NCBI RefSeq assembly: GCF_019749955.1
Contig: NZ_JAIEPC010000027.1
Span: forward strand, 1-39,214
DNA from: Sphingomonas sp.
Lineage (GTDB): Bacteria; Pseudomonadota; Alphaproteobacteria; Sphingomonadales; Sphingomonadaceae
Length of the DNA: 39,214 nucleotides
Direction: 5' to 3'
The position numbers were made by a program, and so were the translations under genes. The notes beneath the pieces are model-generated. The model saw nothing but the letters and a program-made list of their open reading frames with translations. It was not told where the DNA came from and made no database searches. Below, one piece after another: positions 15,463 through 22,921 of the stretch. The stretch's first letter is position 1; each line of letters begins with the position of its first letter.

Positions 15463-16422
15463 TCATCCCAGCCGCGCCGCAACCTTCGCTTCAATCGCGT
15501 CCCAGATCAGCCCGGCGACATCGGTGCCGTCGAACTTTTCGATCGCGACGATGCCGGTGGGCGAGGTGACGTTGATCTCGGTCAGCCATTTGCCGCCGAT
15601 CACGTCGATGCCGACGAACAGCAGCCCGCGCCGCTTGAGCTCCGGCCCGAGCGCGGCGCAAATTTCGCGCTCCTCCTCGGTCAGCACGGTCCGCTCGGCG
15701 GAACCCCCGACCGCGAGATTGCTGCGGATTTCGCCTTCGCCGGGCAGGCGGTTGATCGCGCCGACGACCTCGCCGTCGACCAGCACGATGCGCTTGTCGC
15801 CCTTGGCGACGTCGGGCAGGAACGCCTGCACCATATGCGGCTCGCGCCACGCGGTGTTGAACACTTCGACCAGCGCCGACAGATTGGCGCCGTCGCTCCC
15901 CACCCGGAAGATCGCCTTGCCGCCATTGCCGTGGAGCGGCTTGATGACGATTTCGCCATGCTCCTTCAGAAAGGCGCGCGCTTCGTCGAGGCTGCGCGTC
16001 ACGAGCGTTGGCGGCATGAAGCGCGCATAATCGAGCACGAACACTTTCTCGGGCGCGTTGCGGACGCTGGCGGGGTCGTTGACCACCAACGTCTGGTCGG
16101 CGATCCGCTCAAGCAAGTGCGTCGCGGTGATATAGCCCAGGTCGAATGGCGGGTCCTGCCGCATCAGCACGACATCGGCGTCATGGCCCAGATCGAGCCG
16201 CACCGGCGGCAGTGTGCGGTAATGATCACCGACGATATGCTGCACCGTCACCGGATGCGCCATCGCCCAGACATGGCCGTCCGAATAATTGAGGTCGCTC
16301 GCGAGATAATGGAACAGCCGATGCCCGCGCGCCTGCGCCGACAGCATCAGCGCAAAGGTCGAATCGCCGCCGATGTTGATCTGGTCGAGCGGGTCCATCT
16401 GGACGGCAACGGTGAGCGTCAT
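15463..16422 (-). CDS. gshB: Glutathione synthase
   Basis: ATP-grasp ligase that joins gamma-glutamylcysteine and glycine in the second step of glutathione synthesis. The 319-residue frame begins MTLTVAVQMDPLDQINIGGD, characteristic of bacterial GshB, and has the substrate segment VLMRQDPPFDLGYITATHLL, the ATP-binding region EIVIKPLHGNGGKAIFRV and the C-terminal GIDVIGGKWLTEINVTSPTG. The frame is open to 16512, but ATG 16422 matches the family start. It lies downstream of yraN in the same direction; a REP-like element (16441-16527) fills the gap just before its start. Confidence 0.96.
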   Translation of the reverse strand: MTLTVAVQMDPLDQINIGGDSTFALMLSAQARGHRLFHYLASDLNYSDGHVWAMAHPVTVQHIVGDHYRTLPPVRLDLGHDADVVLMRQDPPFDLGYITATHLLERIADQTLVVNDPASVRNAPEKVFVLDYARFMPPTLVTRSLDEARAFLKEHGEIVIKPLHGNGGKAIFRVGSDGANLSALVEVFNTAWREPHMVQAFLPDVAKGDKRIVLVDGEVVGAINRLPGEGEIRSNLAVGGSAERTVLTEEEREICAALGPELKRRGLLFVGIDVIGGKWLTEINVTSPTGIVAIEKFDGTDVAGLIWDAIEAKVAARLG

Positions 16423-16440
16423 GCCTGAAAAGTCCTTGAG

Positions 16441-16527
16441 CCGTTTGCCCTGAGCTTGTCGAAGGGCTGTCCTTCCTTTCGCGGGTCGAAGGGAAGGGCA
16501 GGGCTTCGACAAGCTCAGCCCGAACGG
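16441..16527. repeat. REP-like palindromic element, copy 2
   Basis: Arms at 16441-16464 and 16504-16527. Its left arm begins CCGTTTGCCC and its right arm, reversed, CCGTTCGGGC, so the element is the homologue of 2899-2989 turned around. The loop is also related (ggctgtcct / agggcaggg against the reverse complement of copy 1). It sits between yraN and gshB in a leftward transcript, where it could pause polymerase or protect mRNA. Confidence 0.8.
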
Positions 16528-16572
16528 GGGTGAGCAGGGTAGCCTGCTATCTAGGCTGTGATGCGCGCGAAG

Positions 16573-16929
16573 TCATCCAACCCAAGCATTCTCAATGTGG
16601 CGCAGCTTGGCGCCAGGTGCGATGAGGATCACGTCGATGCGGATATCCTCGCCTTGGGTCGCGTAGGTCGGCGCGAGCGCTTCGGCCGCAGCGGCAACGC
16701 GGGCGAGGCGGCGCTCGTCGATCGCAAAGTCGAGTTCGGCGGCGGTCGCGCGTACCTTCACTTCGACAAAGGCGATCAGGCCTTTGCGCTTGGCGACCAG
16801 ATCAACCTCGCCGACTTTGGTCCGCACCCGCTCGGCGATGATCGTCCAGCCGCGCCGCTTGAGATGCGCGGCGGCGAGCGTCTCGCCCTCGCGCCCGCGT
16901 GCCTCGGCGGCTTGGCGATCGGCCTTCAC
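16573..16929 (-). CDS. yraN: YraN / UPF0102 nuclease-like protein
   Basis: A 118-residue protein of the UPF0102 family, which has a restriction-endonuclease-like fold; its cellular role is not settled. The conserved residues are present: RGREGE (11-16), GEVDLVA (Glu41, Asp43) and FVEVKVR (Glu56, Lys58), the predicted nuclease site, then RIDVILI near the end. The GTG at 16929 overlaps the rsmI stop as GTGA, so the two are co-translated. This rsmI-yraN neighbourhood is conserved in proteobacteria. Confidence 0.93.
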   Translation of the reverse strand: MKADRQAAEARGREGETLAAAHLKRRGWTIIAERVRTKVGEVDLVAKRKGLIAFVEVKVRATAAELDFAIDERRLARVAAAAEALAPTYATQGEDIRIDVILIAPGAKLRHIENAWVG

Positions 16930-17774
16930 CCCTTCAACTCCAGCGCCCGCGCGTAAAGCATTTTGCGGTCGAGCCCTAAAGCCTTCGCGACTTCGCTCGC
17001 CGCCTGGCCCGTCGACAGCCGCGTCAGCGCCTCGGCCAGCGCCATGTCGGCATCGGCAGCGCTGGCGGGTGCGGCCTCGCCCGGCGGGGCGACGACGATC
17101 ACGATCTCGCCCTTGGGCGGCGCATCGGCATAGCGCGCGGCCAGCGTCGATAGCGTCCCCGTCACCGCTTCCTCGAAATGCTTGGTGATCTCGCGCGCGA
17201 CCGCCGCTTCGCGGTCGCCAAGCCCCTCGGCCAACGCCGCCAGCGCGCTGCTGAGGCGCGGCCCGCTTTCGTAGAACACCAGAGTCGCGCGCACCCCCGC
17301 CACTTCGGCAATCGTGCTCGCGCGCGCGCCCGCTTTGGGCGGCAGGAACCCCATGAACAGGAACCGATCGGTCGGTAACCCTGCCAAGGTCAGCGCCGCT
17401 ACGGCGGCGCATGGCCCGGGAATCGTCACCACCGCATGCCCCGCCGCGCGCGCGTCGCGCACCAGCTTATAGCCGGGGTCCGAAATCAGCGGCGTCCCCG
17501 CGTCGGACACCAGCGCGACCGACTCGGTCGCCATCCGCGCGATCAGGCCCGGCCGCACGCCTTCCGCATTGTGATCATGGTACGGCTGCATCGGCCGCCG
17601 CACGCCGATATGCTGGAGCAAACGCGCCGTCACGCGGCTGTCTTCGACCGCGATTATGTCGGCATGCGCCAATATGTGGGCGGCGCGCGGCGAAAGATCA
17701 CCGAGATTGCCGATCGGGGTGGCGACGATATAGAGGCCGGGCGACAAGGCGCTGTTGTTCGGGGCGGCGTTCAT
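16926..17774 (-). CDS. rsmI: 16S rRNA (cytidine-1402-2'-O)-methyltransferase
   Basis: SAM-dependent methyltransferase that modifies C1402 in the ribosomal decoding centre. The 282 residues have the family motifs: VATPIGNLGD (17-26), EDSR (44-47), SDAGTPLISDPG (90-101), IPGPCA (118-123) and GFLPPK (142-147), all belonging to the tetrapyrrole-methylase fold. The start is ATG 17774, 12 bases from the ATG of the divergent lipoprotein gene, with no clear ribosome site. Its stop overlaps yraN. Confidence 0.96.
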   Translation of the reverse strand: MNAAPNNSALSPGLYIVATPIGNLGDLSPRAAHILAHADIIAVEDSRVTARLLQHIGVRRPMQPYHDHNAEGVRPGLIARMATESVALVSDAGTPLISDPGYKLVRDARAAGHAVVTIPGPCAAVAALTLAGLPTDRFLFMGFLPPKAGARASTIAEVAGVRATLVFYESGPRLSSALAALAEGLGDREAAVAREITKHFEEAVTGTLSTLAARYADAPPKGEIVIVVAPPGEAAPASAADADMALAEALTRLSTGQAASEVAKALGLDRKMLYARALELKG

Positions 17775-17786
17775 TAGGGTGGGACC

Positions 17787-18992
17787 ATGACAGACACTGC
17801 GGTACGTCGGCAACTCGCCAAGGGCTGGGGCCGGAAATTGATCGGCGCCGGGCTCGGACTGATGCTCGCCGCGTGCCAGACGGTGGTGCCGCGCGGGCCG
17901 TCGGGGCCGGTGGTGCAGACGCCGCCGCCGGTGGCGCGCCCGACCACGACGCCGCGCGTCGACACCGGCATTCCGCAGGACACCGCGCGCCAGCGCATCG
18001 CGCTGCTCGTCCCGCTGACCGGCCCCAATGCCGGTGTTGGTCAGAGCATCGCCAATGCGACCCAGCTCGCGATTCTCGATCTGCGCAATGAAGCGATCCG
18101 GATCACCACCTATGACACCAATCTCGGCGCTGCCGCCGCTGCGCAAAAGGCGCTGGCCGATGGCAACAGGCTGATCCTCGGGCCGCTGCTTTCCGATGAT
18201 GCGCGCGCGGTGGCGCCAATCGCCCGGCGCGCAGGCGTGCCGGTGGTGACATTCTCGAACGATAGCGGCGTCGCGGGCAATGGCACCTTCGTGCTCGGCT
18301 ATGCCCCGGCCCAGTCGATCGCGCGCGTCGTCGATTATGCCGCGTCAAAGGGGATTCGCGATTTCGCGGGGCTGGTGCCCAATGGTCTCTACGGTGATCG
18401 CGCCTCGACCGCGTTATTGCGTGCGGTCGAGGATAGCGGCGGGCAGGTCGTCAGCCTCCAGACCTATGATCGCCAGCCCGGATCGCTGACGGCGGCGATC
18501 ACGCGACTGGGCCGCGCCTCACCCTATCAGGCCGTGCTGATCGCCGATTCGGGCGCGACCGGGGCGACGGCGGTGCCGATCATCCGCCGCAGCGGCGGAC
18601 CGACCGCGCAAGTGCTCGGCACCGATTTGTGGAATACCGAGGCGTCGGTCGCTGCCGCGCCCGCGCTGCAAGGCGCATGGTTCGCGAGCGTGTCGGACGG
18701 GCTCTACCGCCAATATGCGACCAAATACCGCACGCGCTTCGGCAAGGCGCCCTATCGGCTGTCGAGCCTTGGCTATGACGCGGTGCTGCTGACAGTGCGG
18801 ATCATGCGCGACTGGCCGGTCGGCACGCCATTCCCGACCGATCGGCTGAGCGATCGCGGCGGCTTTGCCGGCCTCGACGGCGCGTTCCGCTTCGGCCCTG
18901 ACGGTGTCGCCCAGCGCGCGCTCGAAGTGCAGGAAATCCGCGCCGGCACAACGGTAACGGTCAGCCCCGCGCCGACGGGATTTGCGAAGTAG
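17787..18992 (+). CDS. Penicillin-binding protein activator, LpoA/LppC-like lipoprotein
   Basis: Outer-membrane lipoprotein; the E. coli homologue LpoA activates penicillin-binding protein 1A in wall synthesis. The 401 residues have a lipobox LMLAAC with Cys30, a Pro-rich linker, and a periplasmic-binding-type fold from about 70 on (IALLVPLTGPNAGVGQSIAN, then LILGPLLSDDARAVAPIA and the second lobe). The N-terminal TPR part of E. coli LpoA is absent, as in other alphaproteobacteria. It diverges from rsmI, the common order in this group. The gene's promoter must overlap the rsmI start or lie inside rsmI. Confidence 0.9.
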   Translation: MTDTAVRRQLAKGWGRKLIGAGLGLMLAACQTVVPRGPSGPVVQTPPPVARPTTTPRVDTGIPQDTARQRIALLVPLTGPNAGVGQSIANATQLAILDLRNEAIRITTYDTNLGAAAAAQKALADGNRLILGPLLSDDARAVAPIARRAGVPVVTFSNDSGVAGNGTFVLGYAPAQSIARVVDYAASKGIRDFAGLVPNGLYGDRASTALLRAVEDSGGQVVSLQTYDRQPGSLTAAITRLGRASPYQAVLIADSGATGATAVPIIRRSGGPTAQVLGTDLWNTEASVAAAPALQGAWFASVSDGLYRQYATKYRTRFGKAPYRLSSLGYDAVLLTVRIMRDWPVGTPFPTDRLSDRGGFAGLDGAFRFGPDGVAQRALEVQEIRAGTTVTVSPAPTGFAK

Positions 18993-19023
18993 ATCTGAGG
19001 GAAAACCGGAAGCATTTCTCAAG

Positions 19024-19167
19024 CCCCTCCCCTGAAGGGGAGGGGTTGGGGTGGGGCGCTTCCGCGAGCGTGCCGCCCGAAGGAGAGGCCCCACCCCCAT
19101 CCCAGTGTTGCCGCTCTTTGTGCCGTCCGGGGGACGGCACTGCGGCAAAACTCCTGAAGGGGAGGGG
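19024..19167. repeat. G/C-rich nested palindromic repeats
   Basis: A perfect palindrome CCCCTCCCCT-GA-AGGGGAGGGG (19024-19045) opens the block. The 15-mer CCTGAAGGGGAGGGG at 19031-19045 recurs exactly at 19153-19167, and between them a hairpin (19108-19148) has outer arms TTGCCGC/GCGGCAA and inner arms GTGCCGTCC/GGACGGCAC. It looks like one short repeat interrupted by another. The 460-base gap 18993-19452 otherwise holds only the inverted repeat at 19357-19440 and no gene. Confidence 0.75.
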
Positions 19168-19356
19168 CGAGATAAGCTCGTGACCAGCGGCTCGTCGGCC
19201 CCGCTTTCAATGTTGGAAAACCTGTGTCACGACTCGGTGGCTCTTTGAAAACGTAAGCGATTGGCCCGATCGACCCCCCCTGGGATGGTCGTGACTTTTG
19301 TAACCTTTCGGGGTGGGGATAGCGCGTGAAGACGTGCGGTTCAGTCACAAGCGCTT

Positions 19357-19440
19357 CCGTTCGTTTCGAGCGCAGTCGAGAAACAAGCCCGGAGCGACGT
19401 CGCCTGTGGCAGGTTACTCGACTGCGCTCGAAACGAACGG
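19357..19440. repeat. Perfect 24-bp inverted repeat before hom stop
   Basis: Arms 19357-19380 and 19417-19440 are exact reverse complements (outer end CCGTTCGTTTCGAGCG) around a 36-base loop. The sequence family differs from the REP-like element at 2899 and 16441, though both begin CCGTT. It sits downstream of both the lpoA-like gene and hom, so it could also stop convergent transcripts. Confidence 0.85.
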
Positions 19441-19452
19441 TGGTAGGAGCAA

Positions 19453-20745
19453 CTACCCCAATATGTGCATCCAAAGCGGCGTATCCGTCAGGCTGGCCGA
19501 CCCGCGCAGCCGCTCCAGCGCTTGCGCGACCGCGCGTTCCGGCCCTTCGTGGGTGACGATTGCGACCAGCACGCTGCCGTCGCCGACGCGGCCGCGCTGG
19601 ATCAGGCTTTCGATCGACACGCCTGCGTCGCGCATCGCCGCCGCAATCTCCGCCAGCACGCCCACCTTGTCGGCGACGGTGAAGCGGACATAGGCGCGCC
19701 CGATCCGGTCGCCGCTGTCGGCGGGGAGCGTGTCGGCCAGCTCGGCGGCGGGCATCGCATAGGGCGCGCCATATTCGCCCCGCGCAATGTCGATCAGGTC
19801 GGCGACCACGGCGCTCGCGGTCGGGCCATCGCCCGCGCCCGCGCCCTGGAACAGCAGGCGGCCAACGAAATTGCCCTCGGCCACCACGGCATTGGTCGCG
19901 CCGGTGACATGCGCGAGCGGATGATCGACCGGCACCAGATGCGCATGCACGCGCTGGAACAGCCCCTGCGGCCCCGCTTCGGCCAGCCCGATCAGCCGGA
20001 CGCGGTAGCCGAGCGCGGCGGCTTCGGCGATGTCGGCGGCGAGGATGTGGCGGATGCCGCTCGCTGCCACCGCGCCGAACGCGGGCCGCGTGCCGAACGC
20101 GACGCTGGCGAGGATCGACAGCTTGTGCCCCGCGTCGATGCCGTCGATGTCGAAGCTCGGGTCGCTTTCGGCAAAGCCCAATGCCTGCGCTTCGGCGAGC
20201 ACTTCGGCGAAGTCGCGCCCCTCCGCCTCCATCTTCGACAGGATGAAATTGCAGGTGCCGTTGAGAATGCCATAGACGCGCGCGATGTCGTTGGCGGCGG
20301 CGCCTTCGCGCAGGCCCTTGATGACCGGGATGCCGCCCGCGACCGCTGCCTCGAACTTCAGCGGCGCGCGCGATGCTTCGGCAGCGGTTGCGAGTTCGAG
20401 CCCGTGGTGCGCGATCATCGCTTTGTTGGCCGTGACGAAGCCCTTGCCGCTCGCAAGCGTGGCGCGCGCGAGCGCGAGCGCGGGGCCATCCGATCCGCCG
20501 ATCAGCTCGACGATCACGTCCGCGTCGGCCTCGGCGAGCTTGGTGGTGTCGTCGACCCAGCCGAAGCGGGCGATGTCGCCGCCGCGATCCTTGGCGCGGT
20601 CGCGGGCCGAGACGGCAACGATCTCGATCCGCCGCCCGGCGCGCCGCGCGATCAGGTCGCCATTGGCATCGATCAGCCGGATCACCCCGCCGCCAACGGT
20701 ACCGAGGCCGGCGAGCGCGATGCGGAGTGGTTTGGTTTCGCTCAT
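19453..20745 (-). CDS. hom: Homoserine dehydrogenase
   Basis: Reduces aspartate semialdehyde to homoserine, the branch point to threonine and methionine. The 430 residues have the NAD(P)-binding GLGTVGGG (13-20), TANKAMIAHHG, the substrate region GILNGTCNFILSKM (159-172) and the catalytic Lys208 in GIDAGHKLSIL. A C-terminal ACT domain (from about 349: VRFTVADKVGVLAEIAAAM) is the usual site of threonine feedback. Full length. It is followed upstream by the oxygenase gene, 31 bases away, in the same direction. Confidence 0.97.
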   Translation of the reverse strand: MSETKPLRIALAGLGTVGGGVIRLIDANGDLIARRAGRRIEIVAVSARDRAKDRGGDIARFGWVDDTTKLAEADADVIVELIGGSDGPALALARATLASGKGFVTANKAMIAHHGLELATAAEASRAPLKFEAAVAGGIPVIKGLREGAAANDIARVYGILNGTCNFILSKMEAEGRDFAEVLAEAQALGFAESDPSFDIDGIDAGHKLSILASVAFGTRPAFGAVAASGIRHILAADIAEAAALGYRVRLIGLAEAGPQGLFQRVHAHLVPVDHPLAHVTGATNAVVAEGNFVGRLLFQGAGAGDGPTASAVVADLIDIARGEYGAPYAMPAAELADTLPADSGDRIGRAYVRFTVADKVGVLAEIAAAMRDAGVSIESLIQRGRVGDGSVLVAIVTHEGPERAVAQALERLRGSASLTDTPLWMHILG

Positions 20746-20776
20746 TGCCTAGCGGTGGCGGCGCGGCAGCGCGGGG

Positions 20777-21727
20777 TCAAGCCTTGACGAGCCCAATCTC
20801 GACCAGCCGCTCGTGCAGATAATCATGCGCGGTGATCGGGGTGGGGTAGCGGTTGGGATTGGCCGCGCTCACGCACCCAGGCAGCGTCTCGATCAGGAAA
20901 TCGGGCGCGGGGTGGAGGAAGAAGGGCATTGAATAGCGCGACGACCCGCGCCGTTCGGGCGGCGGGTTGACGACGCGGTGGGTGGTCGACGGCAGGACAT
21001 GGTTGGTCAGCCGCTGGAGCATGTCGCCGACATTGACGACGAGCGCACCCTCGGGCGGCTTCACCGCGAGCCAGCGCCCGTCACGGTCGAGCAGCTCGAG
21101 CCCCGCTTCCTCGGCGCCGAGCAGGAGGGTGATGAGGTTGATGTCCTCATGCGCCCCGGCCCGCACGCCTTCTGCATCGGCGGGGATCGGCGGATAATGG
21201 AGCAGCCGCAGGATCGAATTGCCATCCTTCACCGCCGGGTCGAACCAGTCGGGCGCAAGGCCCAGATGGCGCGCGATGGCGGACAGGATGACGTCGCCAG
21301 CGCGGTCGAAGGCGGCGAACAGCTCGGTGAAGGTATCGCGGAATCCCTCGGGCCGGGTCGGCCAGATGTTGGGCGGCATCACGGCTTCGAAGGCGTGCCC
21401 GGCGGGCAGTGGGCGCCCGACGTGCCAGAATTCCTTCAGGTCGACCGCGCTCGCGCCCTTTGCGATCTCGGTCTTGAACGGGGTGTAGCCGCGCTGGCCG
21501 CCCCCGGCGGGGGTGAAATAGCCGCGCTTCTCGGCTTCGGGCAGCTCGAAGAAGGCCTTGGTCTCGGCCCAGGCACGGTCGACCAGATCAGCGGGCACAC
21601 CGTGATCGGCGACGACGGCAAAGCCGAAGCGTTCGAACGACGCACCGATCGCTGCGGCAAAGCCATCGGGGTCGTCGCGGTCTTGGCGAAGCGACAGCGT
21701 GGGAATCTGGTCGAGCGTATCGAGCAT
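20777..21727 (-). CDS. Isopenicillin-N-synthase-like 2OG-Fe(II) oxygenase
   Basis: A soluble non-heme iron oxygenase of the 2-oxoglutarate/IPNS-like family (DIOX_N plus 2OG-FeII_Oxy). In 316 residues the iron ligands are His193 and Asp195 (GAHEDINLITLL) and His250 (STTHRVVN), and the oxoglutarate-binding Arg264-Ser266 pair lies in SRYSMPFF. DIOX_N begins at about residue 8 (IPTLSL). The substrate is not predictable. ATG 21727 is chosen; a GTG at 21760 would add 11 residues and neither has a good ribosome site. It lies just upstream of hom and may share a transcript, but no link to threonine metabolism is implied. Confidence 0.88.
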   Translation of the reverse strand: MLDTLDQIPTLSLRQDRDDPDGFAAAIGASFERFGFAVVADHGVPADLVDRAWAETKAFFELPEAEKRGYFTPAGGGQRGYTPFKTEIAKGASAVDLKEFWHVGRPLPAGHAFEAVMPPNIWPTRPEGFRDTFTELFAAFDRAGDVILSAIARHLGLAPDWFDPAVKDGNSILRLLHYPPIPADAEGVRAGAHEDINLITLLLGAEEAGLELLDRDGRWLAVKPPEGALVVNVGDMLQRLTNHVLPSTTHRVVNPPPERRGSSRYSMPFFLHPAPDFLIETLPGCVSAANPNRYPTPITAHDYLHERLVEIGLVKA

Positions 21728-21792
21728 GGCGTGGCGTCCGAAAGAGTGGGTAGCCGACACAATAGGGCGCCCGACCCCGAGCCGCCAGACCC

Positions 21793-22233
21793 TCAGCTCT
21801 TGCTGGCGACGCCCATCGCGTTGCCACCCGGCGCGTCGGTCAGGTCGAGCCGGAATGGCTTGCCGTGATCGTCGGTGCCGACCAGGCTATTGCCTTCGGC
21901 GCGCAGCTTATAACCCGCCTTGCCGAGTTCGCTCGCATACCAGGCGCGCAGCTTGGCGGGCGGGGCAGGGCTCCAGAAGCTGAAGCTGGTCATGTCGTCG
22001 GGTTCGTGCGGCATGATCTTGCTCGCCTCGACCAGCTTCGATCCAGGATAGAGCGCGAATTTGGCCATGTCGGCCATGCTGCCGTCGGGCATTGGCATGG
22101 GCATGGTCGTCGCGTTGGCGACCATCGTGTCGTTTATGTCGGCGAGCGCGCTGCGATCGGTCGGCTCGGGCGCAGCGCCGCAACCGGCAAGGGTGAGGGC
22201 AAGCGCAAGGGCGGCAAGCGGCAAACGGGTCAT
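21793..22233 (-). CDS. Lipoprotein of unknown function, paralogue A
   Basis: A 146-residue lipoprotein: signal peptide with lipobox TLAGC (Cys18), a short linker, then a domain with FALYPGSKLVEASK, FSFWSPAPPAKLRAWYASELGKAG and the C-terminal SLVGTDDHGKPFRLDL. The family is not one I can name. The next gene upstream encodes a clear paralogue with the same order of motifs (YPGS, A..VR.WLAERLGKA, SLIGTDDEKKPFRIDF). ATG 22233 is preferred, as it begins the lipoprotein signal; the open frame continues to 22287. Confidence 0.85.
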   Translation of the reverse strand: MTRLPLAALALALTLAGCGAAPEPTDRSALADINDTMVANATTMPMPMPDGSMADMAKFALYPGSKLVEASKIMPHEPDDMTSFSFWSPAPPAKLRAWYASELGKAGYKLRAEGNSLVGTDDHGKPFRLDLTDAPGGNAMGVASKS

Positions 22234-22338
22234 GGCAAGCGCTCCGAGAGGGGGTGATCCCCCTAGTCCCCCCGCGATGCGCTCCACGTCAAGCGACGGG
22301 ACGCGACGGGACCGATGTGGGAGAATAAGCGACCGCGA

Positions 22339-22809
22339 CTAGCTACCCGCCGTGACCACGCCCTTGCTCTTGCCCGCGCCTGCGGGTTCGAAGTCGATGC
22401 GGAACGGCTTTTTCTCGTCGTCGGTACCGATCAGGCTATTGCCTTGCGCCCTGAGCGTGAAATTGGCCTTGCCGAGCCGCTCGGCTAACCAGTCGCGCAC
22501 GGTTGCGGGATCAGCGGGACTGTCGAAGCCGATGCGCACCTTGCCATTGCCTTTGTCACCGTCGCCCGACGCGTCGAGGTTGAAGCTGCTGACGGTCGAT
22601 CCTGGATAGAGATGGACGCCGTTGAACTCGACATTGCTGGCGTCGAGCTTGAGCTTGGGCAGCTTCACATTGCCCGAAAAGCCCGGCACGTTGATCGCAA
22701 AATTGCCGTCGGTGCCGTTGCCGCTAAAGCTGATCGCGCTGTCGCCCTCCTTGTCGCCGCAAGCAGCGAGCGGGGCGGCCAGCAAGGCAAGCAGAACAAG
22801 TGCGCGCAT
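22339..22809 (-). CDS. Lipoprotein of unknown function, paralogue B
   Basis: A 156-residue lipoprotein with lipobox PLAAC (Cys17), a Gly/Asn/Asp-rich stretch (GNGTDGNFAINVPGFSGNVK), then the shared domain: GVHLYPGSTVSSFN, VRDWLAERLGKANFTLRAQG and NSLIGTDDEKKPFRIDF. It resembles the gene downstream strongly in the second half, so the two arose by tandem duplication. ATG 22809 has GAAAGGC upstream. Unlike paralogue A it carries an added Gly-rich N-terminal section. Confidence 0.85.
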   Translation of the reverse strand: MRALVLLALLAAPLAACGDKEGDSAISFSGNGTDGNFAINVPGFSGNVKLPKLKLDASNVEFNGVHLYPGSTVSSFNLDASGDGDKGNGKVRIGFDSPADPATVRDWLAERLGKANFTLRAQGNSLIGTDDEKKPFRIDFEPAGAGKSKGVVTAGS

Positions 22810-22921
22810 CGGAAGCCTTTCGAAGGTGATATACAACGATAATACGCGCTGCCGGTGAACGCGTCAATCGCGCTTGGTGCAGCGCAGCGATTAGCGAGTG
22901 ACGCATCGCCCCCAATCGGGC

